A stretch of 11,972 bases of DNA from Chlamydiota bacterium (lineage in GTDB: Bacteria > Chlamydiota > Chlamydiia > Chlamydiales > VGMA01). A program made the translations under genes and the position numbers. The DNA lies in contig VGMA01000041.1 of the NCBI GenBank assembly GCA_016866575.1, positions 1 through 11,972 on the forward strand. The letters are read 5' to 3'. The notes under the pieces were generated by a model, which saw nothing but the letters and a program-made list of their open reading frames with translations, was not told the DNA's origin and made no database searches. Shown in pieces: positions 1 through 5,356 of the stretch (position 1 is its first letter; each line of letters begins with the position of its first letter).

Positions 1-264
1 TTATCCTCTTTTGTGATTTTCTTTATCATGCAAAGACTCGATGTAGAGTTATTTTCTAGATTGAGAAAACATCTACCCCTTCCTTTCACAATGATTATAT
101 CTGCAGCAGTTTGTCAGTTTATAGACACCGCCGCATTTTCTTACTTTGCCCTTTACGGGCTTGTACACTCTATGTTTGACATCATTTTTGTCAGTTATTC
201 GATCAAACTTTTGGCTCTTGTTTTGATGAGCCCTTTTGCTAAGCTAGCGAGGAAAACAGCATGA
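1..264 (+). CDS. yhhQ: YhhQ/VUT-family queuosine-precursor transporter, C-terminal 87 residues (5' end outside window)
   Basis: The frame is open from base 1, so the gene starts upstream of the window. The visible part is very hydrophobic, with about two membrane spans. It carries the family-typical stretch SAAVCQFIDTAAFSY, in which the Q-x-x-D-T signature of the VUT/YhhQ family is clear, and it ends in a short basic tail (KLARKTA). YhhQ proteins are inner-membrane importers of queuosine precursors (preQ0, preQ1 or queuine). The stop codon overlaps the tgt start as ATGA at 261-264, which indicates translational coupling. The partner enzyme inserts the imported base into tRNA, so the context supports the call independently. 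The transported base cannot be read from this fragment; queuine is likely if the TGT uses queuine, as reported for Chlamydia trachomatis. Confidence 0.85.
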   Translation, partial: LSSFVIFFIMQRLDVELFSRLRKHLPLPFTMIISAAVCQFIDTAAFSYFALYGLVHSMFDIIFVSYSIKLLALVLMSPFAKLARKTA

Positions 265-1400
265 TATCTACCTCTACGTTCCATTTTGAACTCATTCACA
301 CATCCAAAAAATCGAGGGCCCGGGTTGGAAGGATCCATACACCACACGGTATTATTGAAACTCCAAGCTTTGTAGCAGTAGGAACAAACGGCGCTTTAAA
401 AGCGGTCGACAATACTTTGATCGATGAAATGGGGTTGGATTTGATGTTTTGCAACACTTATCATTTGATGCTCCAACCGGGAACAGAAGTAATCAAAAAC
501 GCAGGCGGGATCCATAAGTTCATCGGTAGAAAAAAACCGATCATTACCGATTCAGGAGGATTTCAAGTTTTTAGTCTAGCTTATGGATCAGTAGCTAGTG
601 AACTAAAAAGCCAAGGAAAGAAGAAAATAGGCTCGAGCGTACTCAAGATCACAGAAGAAGGTGTCCGTTTCCGCTCCTACCGCGACGGATCAGAAATTCT
701 TTTAACCCCTGAAAGTTCCGTGTTAGCGCAAAAAAATATTGGCGCTGACATCATTATTCCTTTTGATGAACTGCCGCCTTACCATATCGATCCTAAAGTG
801 CTCTATAGTTCTTTATTGAGGACTCATCGCTGGGAGAAGCGCTCTCTCGACGAGCATTTAAAAAATCCAAACGGCCAGGCCATGTACGCCGTAGTTCATG
901 GCGGAGTTGACGACGAGCTAAGAAAATTCAGTGCTAACCATCTTAGTAAACTTTCCTTTGACGGGTTTGCCATAGGGGGCAGCATGGGCAAAACAAAGCC
1001 GGAGATGGTGAAAATGCTAACAGCTCTTATGCCGCATATTCCCGAAGATAAACCCAACCATCTTTTAGGGATTGCTGATTTAGATTCTCTTTCTGCATGC
1101 ATTCCTCTCGGGATTGACACATTTGATAGCTCATATCCTACAAAAGCTGCCCGCCATGGCAGTTTATTGACCTCTATGGGAACTGTCAAAGTCACTAGAG
1201 GAATTTTTCAAAATGCCCACATGCCTGTAGATCAATCGTGCCCATGCCACACCTGTCAAAACTATACTTTAGCCTACCTTCACCACCTATTTAAGGCTCA
1301 TGAGATGACAGCTTACACCTTAGCTTCGATCCACAATCTTCAATTCATGATATCGTTTATGAAAAAGATGCGCGAAGAAATTTTAGAAGATAGACTTTAA
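261..1400 (+). CDS. tgt: tRNA-guanine(34) transglycosylase (queuine/preQ1 tRNA-ribosyltransferase)
   Basis: Exchanges guanine 34 in the GUN anticodons of tRNA-Asp, -Asn, -His and -Tyr for a 7-deazaguanine base in the cytosol. The 379 aa are normal for the family. Visible landmarks are TDSGGFQVFSL with D97 (the D102 equivalent of Zymomonas TGT), the nucleophile D289 in GIDTFDSSYPT, and the zinc site C327-x-C329-x2-C332...H358. About 20 extra residues (107-126) sit between QVFSL and KITEEGV. Pocket residues are unusual: FDEC is FDEL (L171), the conserved Gln of the (I/V)QG motif is His213, and the GGLAVGE loop is one residue shorter, GGSMGK (239-244). The start is supported by the ribosome binding site GAGGA at 249-253, seven bases before ATG, and by the ATGA overlap with the transporter. 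Family identity is certain; preference for queuine over preQ1 is inferred. Confidence 0.97.
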   Translation: MISTSTFHFELIHTSKKSRARVGRIHTPHGIIETPSFVAVGTNGALKAVDNTLIDEMGLDLMFCNTYHLMLQPGTEVIKNAGGIHKFIGRKKPIITDSGGFQVFSLAYGSVASELKSQGKKKIGSSVLKITEEGVRFRSYRDGSEILLTPESSVLAQKNIGADIIIPFDELPPYHIDPKVLYSSLLRTHRWEKRSLDEHLKNPNGQAMYAVVHGGVDDELRKFSANHLSKLSFDGFAIGGSMGKTKPEMVKMLTALMPHIPEDKPNHLLGIADLDSLSACIPLGIDTFDSSYPTKAARHGSLLTSMGTVKVTRGIFQNAHMPVDQSCPCHTCQNYTLAYLHHLFKAHEMTAYTLASIHNLQFMISFMKKMREEILEDRL

Positions 1401-1429
1401 CCAAAGTAGTTGATAAACTAGCAGGCTAT

Positions 1430-2368
1430 ATGCATATTTTTGTTATTATCGGATTATTTGCCACCTGGTCAATGGCCTTTCCTTTAGGGAAATGGCTCCT
1501 TCAATACAGCTCACCTATTTTTTTAACAGGCATTAGGATGGCTTTTGCCGGATGCTTACTGGTTGGATGGCTCTTTTTGAGAAGAAAACTGCCAAAAAAT
1601 CTTTCTAGCCGCTCTTTTGTTGCGCTAGCGCTCTTATCGATCTGCAGCATCTATTTAACGAATATTTTAGAGTTTTGGGGCCTAATACGCCTTTCCGCTG
1701 CTAAAACATGCTTTTTTTACTCTCTATCTCCGATGATAGCGGCTGTATTATCCTATATCCATTTTAAAGAAAAGATCAGCAAGGTCAAAATTTTAGGAAT
1801 ATTGATCGGGATGTGTGGATTTGTACCCGCACTTCTTGAAAAATCCTCATTTGAAGATGCCTTTGGTAGCTTTCTCTACTTTTCTTGGCCCGAACTTGCA
1901 ATCGCTGCAGCAGCGTTTTTCTCTGTGTATGGTTGGATTTTATTAAGAATTGTCGTGAAAAATGATGAAATCTCTCCATATTTCGCAAACGGCTTCAGCA
2001 TGCTTTTCGGCGGTATATTAGCCTTGATTACCTCCTATTTCGTTGACACCTGGAATCCGATTCCATTGACAATGTCGATGATTACCCCATTTACCTTAGT
2101 ACTACTGACTCTTACATTTTTATCAAACATACTCTGCTACAACCTTTACGGCATCCTTTTAAAACGCTATACCGCTACTTTACTCTCCTTCTTTGGCCTT
2201 TTTTCTCCGTTATTTGCCTCCATCCATGAGTGGGTAATATTCGGAACGGCCCCTTCTGTATACATCCTTTGCTCAACTGCAATCGTAATTTCAGGTTTAT
2301 CGCTATATTATCGCGAAGAGCTAAAGCAAGGATACATTCCCCAGGCTAAAGCCTCAGATACAGTTTAA
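1430..2368 (+). CDS. EamA/DMT-superfamily transporter, 10 TM segments
   Basis: A 312-aa, almost wholly hydrophobic protein of the drug/metabolite transporter superfamily. It has two EamA halves of about five helices each: residues 1-135 and about 150-295. The first half ends with the characteristic KEKISKVKILGILIGMCGF stretch, in which the (E/K)-x(5)-K-x2-G-x2-I-G pattern is typical of EamA proteins. The tail is short and polar. The gene begins 29 bp after tgt on the same strand, so co-transcription is likely. The ATG at 1430 has only a weak purine stretch (GCAGG) upstream. The substrate is unknown. Chlamydiae and rickettsiae use DMT-family carriers to import S-adenosylmethionine, and the LSPMIAAVLSY region is reminiscent of that group, but this is a suggestion only. 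Confidence 0.85.
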   Translation: MHIFVIIGLFATWSMAFPLGKWLLQYSSPIFLTGIRMAFAGCLLVGWLFLRRKLPKNLSSRSFVALALLSICSIYLTNILEFWGLIRLSAAKTCFFYSLSPMIAAVLSYIHFKEKISKVKILGILIGMCGFVPALLEKSSFEDAFGSFLYFSWPELAIAAAAFFSVYGWILLRIVVKNDEISPYFANGFSMLFGGILALITSYFVDTWNPIPLTMSMITPFTLVLLTLTFLSNILCYNLYGILLKRYTATLLSFFGLFSPLFASIHEWVIFGTAPSVYILCSTAIVISGLSLYYREELKQGYIPQAKASDTV

Positions 2369-2387
2369 TCTAAAAAATTGGTTAGCT

Positions 2388-2416
2388 GAAAAAGCCGCTT
2401 TGTTAAAAAAGCGGCT
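2388..2416 (-). terminator. Rho-independent terminator of the 72-aa exported protein gene
   Basis: Inverted repeat AGCCGCTTT (2393-2401) / AAAGCGGCT (2408-2416) with a 6-nt loop. Read on the minus strand the GC-rich stem is followed at once by five T residues (2388-2392), the classic intrinsic terminator layout. It lies 18 bp past the minus-strand stop at 2434. On the plus strand the stem is followed by AAATTGAAT, so it would end the eamA transcript less well. Confidence 0.8.
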
Positions 2417-2433
2417 AAATTGAATACCACCTC

Positions 2434-2652
2434 TTAGAAACGGATGGTGATTTTAGCTCCTGCACCCTTCTTTGCTATGTAAGGACCTACAGAAACGCTA
2501 TCAGGCTCTTTGATACTACCTTTGTACATAAGATGCTCACATGGCTCTTCAGAAGAATCTTCTACTATCTCTTCTTGAATATCACGGTTCTTACAAAACA
2601 AACTAGATGTCAACGATACAATAAAAAATAAAGTTAAATTCAATTTCTTCAT
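2434..2652 (-). CDS. Small exported protein of unknown function (72 aa)
   Basis: Not recognised. The first 20 residues (MKKLNLTLFFIVSLTSSLFC) form a clear Sec signal peptide, with a basic n-region and a hydrophobic core. Cleavage is expected around residues 18-21. The Cys at 20 is preceded by SLF rather than a canonical lipobox, so a lipoprotein is possible but not indicated. The mature part of about 50 residues has an acidic first half (QEEIVEDSSEEP) with one Cys, then a Gly/Lys-rich end (VGPYIAKKGAGAKITIRF). It is monocistronic, with its own terminator on the 3' side and the terminator of the 490-aa gene on the 5' side. No Shine-Dalgarno sequence precedes the ATG; the predicted promoter places the transcript start at or one base before it. 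Confidence 0.65.
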   Translation of the reverse strand: MKKLNLTLFFIVSLTSSLFCKNRDIQEEIVEDSSEEPCEHLMYKGSIKEPDSVSVGPYIAKKGAGAKITIRF

Positions 2653-2659
2653 GGGAAGG

Positions 2660-2688
2660 ATTTTAATAAACTATCGATAGAAAAACAA
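2660..2688 (-). promoter_or_regulatory. Predicted sigma70-type promoter giving a near-leaderless transcript
   Basis: Minus-strand hexamers TTGTTT (2683-2688) and TAAAAT (2660-2665) are separated by 17 bp. The -10 matches TATAAT at 5 of 6 positions and the -35 matches TTGACA at 3 of 6. The -10 ends only 7 nt before the ATG (2652), so initiation would fall at about 2653. The spacer contains the perfect 10-bp palindrome CTATCGATAG (2671-2680), which could be an operator, though one such palindrome is weak evidence. Confidence 0.4.
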
Positions 2689-2721
2689 GATCTATTTATT
2701 TAAAAAATCGATTGGTAATAA

Positions 2722-2763
2722 AATAAAAATAAAAAAGCGCTATATCTTATTTGATATAGCGCT
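2722..2763 (-). terminator. Strong Rho-independent terminator of the 490-aa repeat protein gene
   Basis: A perfect 11-bp inverted repeat, AGCGCTATATC (2736-2746) / GATATAGCGCT (2753-2763), encloses a 6-nt loop. On the minus strand it is followed directly by TTTTTTATTTTTATTTTA (bases 2735 down to about 2718). It begins 25 bp after the stop of the minus-strand gene ending at 2789 and insulates it from the 72-aa gene downstream. Confidence 0.9.
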
Positions 2764-2788
2764 GAAGAAATCTATAGGATCACTTTTA

Positions 2789-4261
2789 TTAGTAGTTTCC
2801 GTAAATCTCTCTTTCTACTTCATGTCTTACCGATACAAAATTGAGGACATTCGAATGCTCAAGAACGTTTATGAGCCTTTCATTGTACTTTTTGATCGAA
2901 TGAGAAACATTTGCAAGTCCTTTTGATAGAGCCGGATCTAATTGCTGAGCTTCCACGCGATCTTTTGCTTGATTCACTAATTTTAATACATGCGGTGTCA
3001 TTTCTTTATGCATATGCCACCATATATTTTCATTTGGATCGTTTGATTGATAGATTTCACCAATCATGCACGTTCTATTCCAACCTCTACTTTGGAAGCT
3101 TTCTTGTTTAGAAAGCATATACTGATGAGCTAAGGTTAGAATTGTTTTTGCATCTTCAAGAGATAATGCATCAGTTGATCTTTCAGCAATCACACCTAGC
3201 TGATTATAGCTTTCGATCATATCGTAAACGGCTTGATCAGTAATCTTGTCATCCATTTCGTAGTATGGAATAGTAGAAATTCCATCCATGATCACATTTT
3301 TTGTCTCATGTTTTGGACTTACTTGCATCTTCACACTAGAAGAAGAGAGACTTGAAACTTCATCAAATCTGCTATTTCCTGTTAAGAAACTTTCATCAAG
3401 TGCCGTTTGCGTAGAGCTATCTTTATTCTTAGGCTTTATTTTTCGCTCACCTAAAGAATGCTCTTTAGGAATGAATTTCGGTTTTTCTATCTCCTTACGA
3501 GGATTGTCTATGGTTTCATTTGTCTCTTCTATCGCCTGTTCCACAAACAGAAGGGTATGATTTTTGAATTGCTTTAAAGATGTACCCCCTTCTTCTGCCT
3601 CAGCGTATTTGATAGATTCTAAGTATGTAACTGCAGATGCCCTGATAAGCTCAAGTTGAGGTTTTGTCAAAATGCTATTTTTTGATAAATCTGCAATAGA
3701 ATTGTAGGCGCTTATAGCGGATGAAGTCCATCTTCCTAAACCTTCTCTTGGTGGATATCTTTCGATCTTACTGATTCCGTCGAATAAAGGAGCTTTTTTA
3801 TTGAGAGAACTTTCATCCATAGGATGATCTAGTCTATCACAAACTGAGAGAAAAGTTTCCGCCATGCTATCTGCTGTTTGTTCTTCAAAAGCATCAACTT
3901 CTGATTCTCCACATTCTCTTGCTTTTTTGATGCAATCAGCATATTCAAACCCTAAAAATCTAATACTTCTTAAATCTTCTACTGAAAGGATACTCTTTTT
4001 GGTTATTTCAGAAATGATGTTGTGGGCGCGTATAGCTCTGCCGGTAAAAGTGTCATAAAGACGCTCTTTTGAAAAATTTTTATAAGGCAAAACAAGATCA
4101 ATTCCTTTGAATACCACAGCCGTTTTATCACTGCTTGAAGATAAATCAGAAGATAAAGACTCTCTTGAGGTGTTTGGGCTTTCTGTATCGCTATCGTCAT
4201 CTGGTATCCCTAATAAGCAAGTTAGGTTGCGATCTTCTGAAGAGTTAGGATTTAAATACAT
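2789..4261 (-). CDS. Cytosolic Ser-rich protein with three diverged helical repeats; candidate secreted effector
   Basis: Not recognised as a known family. There is no signal peptide or membrane span in its 490 aa. Residues 1-48 are disordered, acidic and Ser-rich (LSSDLSSSSDK), as is common for type III secretion substrates. Three copies of one module follow, at about 50-140, 159-244 and 324-430. Each opens with (F/M)-x-G-I (FKGID, FDGIS, MDGIS), then an I-x-A/S-Y/H-N helix (AIRAHNIISEI, AISAYNSIADL, MIESYNQLGVI) and an L-S/T-x-E/P-D/Q-L/A helix (ILSVEDLRSIR, ILTKPQLELIR, ALSLEDAKTIL). Residues 245-320 are a charged, Ser-rich linker between modules 2 and 3. A half-module may close the protein (SIKKYNERLINVLEHS, 455-470). 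The start is supported by an AAAAGGG ribosome binding site seven bases upstream. It has its own promoter and terminator. An effector role is an inference. Confidence 0.85.
   Translation of the reverse strand: MYLNPNSSEDRNLTCLLGIPDDDSDTESPNTSRESLSSDLSSSSDKTAVVFKGIDLVLPYKNFSKERLYDTFTGRAIRAHNIISEITKKSILSVEDLRSIRFLGFEYADCIKKARECGESEVDAFEEQTADSMAETFLSVCDRLDHPMDESSLNKKAPLFDGISKIERYPPREGLGRWTSSAISAYNSIADLSKNSILTKPQLELIRASAVTYLESIKYAEAEEGGTSLKQFKNHTLLFVEQAIEETNETIDNPRKEIEKPKFIPKEHSLGERKIKPKNKDSSTQTALDESFLTGNSRFDEVSSLSSSSVKMQVSPKHETKNVIMDGISTIPYYEMDDKITDQAVYDMIESYNQLGVIAERSTDALSLEDAKTILTLAHQYMLSKQESFQSRGWNRTCMIGEIYQSNDPNENIWWHMHKEMTPHVLKLVNQAKDRVEAQQLDPALSKGLANVSHSIKKYNERLINVLEHSNVLNFVSVRHEVEREIYGNY
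2972..4114 (-). repeat. Three diverged protein-coding tandem modules inside the 490-aa gene
   Basis: Modules lie at about 3842-4114, 3530-3787 and 2972-3292 (in coding order). They are recognised mainly at protein level by the shared x-G-I opening and the A-x-x-Y/H-N...S-I-L-(S/T) core. Some DNA similarity remains between modules 1 and 2: the plus-strand stretches at 4020-4038 and 3702-3720 read TTGTGGGCGCGTATAGC and TTGTAGGCGCTTATAGC. This points to old internal duplication rather than chance. Confidence 0.7.
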
Positions 4262-4295
4262 AGAATTACCCTTTTATTATTTAAAAATATAATTA

Positions 4296-4324
4296 ATTAT
4301 AAAATAAATTTTAATAAATTTAAA
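4296..4324 (-). promoter_or_regulatory. Predicted sigma70-type promoter of the 490-aa repeat protein gene
   Basis: Minus-strand TTTAAA (4319-4324, 4 of 6 to TTGACA), a 17-bp spacer, and a perfect TATAAT (4296-4301). This gives an untranslated leader of about 28 nt containing the AAAAGGG ribosome binding site. The whole 4262-4345 stretch is extremely AT-rich, so hexamer matches are cheap here; the spacing and the leader are the better support. Confidence 0.45.
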
Positions 4325-4359
4325 GTAATTAATTTATAAGGATAATCAGATAATGTTTA

Positions 4360-4542
4360 TTATTCTCCTAGAGAGACCTTTAGGGAGCGATAAATTTCTT
4401 TAAGCATCTCTAACTTTTTCTCAGCTCTTTCTTTTTTTTCAAGAGCTTTATTATAATAGACTTGAGATGAAATGCTTTCTTGATAAGCCTTTCTTAAGGC
4501 TTTGGAGGCGATTTTTAGCGATTTTTCCATTTTCTTGCTCAT
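4360..4542 (-). CDS. Small Lys/Glu-rich coiled-coil protein of unknown function (60 aa)
   Basis: Not recognised. It is highly charged and predicted wholly helical. The second half, ALEKKERAEKKLEMLKEIY, has heptad-like spacing of Ala/Leu between Lys and Glu and should form a coiled coil. There is no signal peptide or membrane span. The start ATG lies 27 bp after the stop at 4570, with a weak GGTG element before it, so it is probably translated from the transcript of the upstream minus-strand gene. No clear intrinsic terminator follows; 4262-4359 is AT-rich intergenic DNA. It could be a small chaperone or assembly factor, or a spurious gene, but its length, codon use and operon-like spacing favour a real one. 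Confidence 0.5.
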   Translation of the reverse strand: MSKKMEKSLKIASKALRKAYQESISSQVYYNKALEKKERAEKKLEMLKEIYRSLKVSLGE

Positions 4543-4569
4543 GGTTTCACCATAGCAAATATGAAATTA

Positions 4570-4761
4570 TTATTTTACAAGTCTTTGTTTTTGAGAGCCA
4601 GTATCTATAAGAAAATCAAAAAACGGACGAAAACACTCGCTGGAGTCTTCTTTTTTACACATAGAAGCTGAAAGAGCAAGGCTTTCTTGAGTTTTATTTA
4701 GATCAGCCCTAATAAATGAAGCAAAAGCTGAAATCTTTTCTTCAAAATCCTCTTGAAGCAA
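4570..4761 (-). pseudogene. 3' part of a frame-broken gene (C-terminal half of an exported protein)
   Basis: As it stands this is a 63-aa reading frame with a TTG start and no ribosome binding site. It overlaps the end of the preceding minus-strand frame (4698-5072) by 64 bases. The frame is in fact open further upstream, to 4809, without any ATG. Its composition (EDFEEKISAFASFIRADLNK, then a Cys pair in CKKEDSSECF) looks like a normal helical protein, whereas the other frame turns into a Lys/Leu-rich tail here. Adding one G to the GGGG run at 4786-4789 joins the two frames into one 167-aa product. I therefore read it as the second half of that gene. A separate small overlapping gene is the alternative. 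Confidence 0.5.
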
Positions 4762-5072
4762 AAGCTTGCAAAGACCTGCTTTTGAGGGGCATATTTGGAT
4801 GAGCAGCCTTTAATTTTTTCCATTTCATAAGTTAAATAGGGGCTATTAAAGATGTAAGCAAGAAACTGCAAAGGCTCTAATTGCTGCAAATCATTTTTTA
4901 ACTGATTTATTCTAGATAAATTACAAATAAGAAGTGGAGCGGGGGTATCAGCTATTGTTGTAATAAGCTCGTAGATTTTTTTCTGAGATGTATGAGAAAT
5001 TTCAAATTTGTATTCGCTAGAGAAGGCGAAACAAGCTGTATAAAGAGATAAGATCAATAAGAGAACTTGCAT
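4698..5072 (-). CDS. 5' part of a probably frame-broken gene for an exported protein
   Basis: Not recognised. The ATG at 5072 is chosen over an in-frame GTG at 5087 because AGAGGT sits just before it and because the GTG nearly abuts tRNA-Ile. The first 17 residues (MQVLLLILSLYTACFAF) are a Sec signal peptide with a likely cut after CFA or FAF. The mature start, SSEYKFEISHTSQKKIYELI, is mixed helical. After about residue 105 the frame becomes an unconvincing tail (KRILKKRFQLLLHLLGLI) and stops at 4698, while a better coding frame continues in -1. A single base lost from a G-run at 4786-4789 (plus strand) explains this. The intact product would be 167 aa. It begins 20 bp downstream of tRNA-Ile and heads a short unit with the 60-aa coiled-coil gene. 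Confidence 0.55.
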   Translation of the reverse strand: MQVLLLILSLYTACFAFSSEYKFEISHTSQKKIYELITTIADTPAPLLICNLSRINQLKNDLQQLEPLQFLAYIFNSPYLTYEMEKIKGCSSKYAPQKQVFASFCFKRILKKRFQLLLHLLGLI

Positions 5073-5091
5073 ATTACCTCTATGCACAGTG

Positions 5092-5165
5092 TGCGGTTAC
5101 CAAGATTTGAACTTGGGACCTCGACATTATCAGTGTCGCGCTCTAACCAACTGAGCTATAACCGC
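5092..5165 (-). tRNA. tRNA-Ile(GAU)
   Basis: A complete 74-nt cloverleaf on the minus strand. The acceptor stem is GCGGTTA/TAACCGC with discriminator A. The D arm contains AGCTCAGTTGGTTAGAGC, the anticodon stem is CGACA/TGTCG with loop CTGATAA and anticodon GAT (5129-5131), and the T arm has GTTCAAATC. CCA is not encoded. It lies 6 bp after tRNA-Ala and is surely co-transcribed with it. Confidence 0.97.
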
Positions 5166-5171
5166 GAGGAT

Positions 5172-5244
5172 TGGAGGTCAGGAGATTCGAACTCCTCGCC
5201 TTCTGAATGCAAATCAGACGCTCTACCAAATGAGCTAGACCCCC
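5172..5244 (-). tRNA. tRNA-Ala(UGC)
   Basis: A complete 73-nt cloverleaf on the minus strand. The acceptor stem GGGGGTC/GACCTCC has discriminator A and contains the G3:U70 pair that identifies alanine tRNAs. The anticodon stem TCTGA/TCAGA carries loop TTTGCAT with anticodon TGC (5209-5211). The T loop is GTTCGAATC. CCA is not encoded. It is transcribed before tRNA-Ile. A possible promoter on the minus strand (TTGCAT, 17 bp, TACGCT) is too weak to call. Confidence 0.97.
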
Positions 5245-5294
5245 GAAGAAGATGCTGATAAGCGTACTAAATTTCCGATTTTTATGCAACATTC

Positions 5295-5324
5295 TTGAGA
5301 AAAAGAATGAAAAAAGTGTATACT
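5295..5324 (+). promoter_or_regulatory. Predicted sigma70-type promoter of the MATE exporter gene
   Basis: TTGAGA (5295-5300, 5 of 6 to TTGACA), an 18-bp spacer, and TATACT (5319-5324, 5 of 6 to TATAAT). Initiation at about 5331 gives a 26-nt leader to the ATG at 5357. The inverted repeat ATTCTT/AAGAAT (5291-5296 / 5303-5308) overlaps the -35 and could be a protein-binding site. The promoter position argues against starting the exporter at the far upstream ATG at 5252. Confidence 0.6.
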
Positions 5325-5356
5325 TCGCTTATTCGGAGCCTATTTTCAGATCATAT

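Noticed and set aside
896..1195. Long minus-strand frames inside tgt, the NADH dehydrogenase gene and the 490-aa gene
   Set aside because: They are shadows of well-supported genes, with no signal, motif or ribosome binding site of their own.
4262..4359. Possible hairpin or replication-type element in very AT-rich DNA (AATTAATTA/TAATTAATT)
   Set aside because: Palindromes of A and T are expected by chance here; no iterons or DnaA-box series seen. The region is explained by a promoter and spacer.
4698..4809. Programmed -1 ribosomal frameshift in the exported-protein gene
   Set aside because: No in-phase slippery heptamer and no obvious stimulatory stem-loop downstream; a one-base loss at the G-run is simpler.
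5067..5258. A 63-codon plus-strand frame across the tRNA pair
   Set aside because: It is the antisense of the two tRNA genes and their spacer; such frames are a common false gene call.
5252..5356. Upstream start of the MATE gene adding 35 residues
   Set aside because: The extension contains the promoter (5295-5324), is not MATE-like, and begins only 8 bp from the tRNA-Ala gene.
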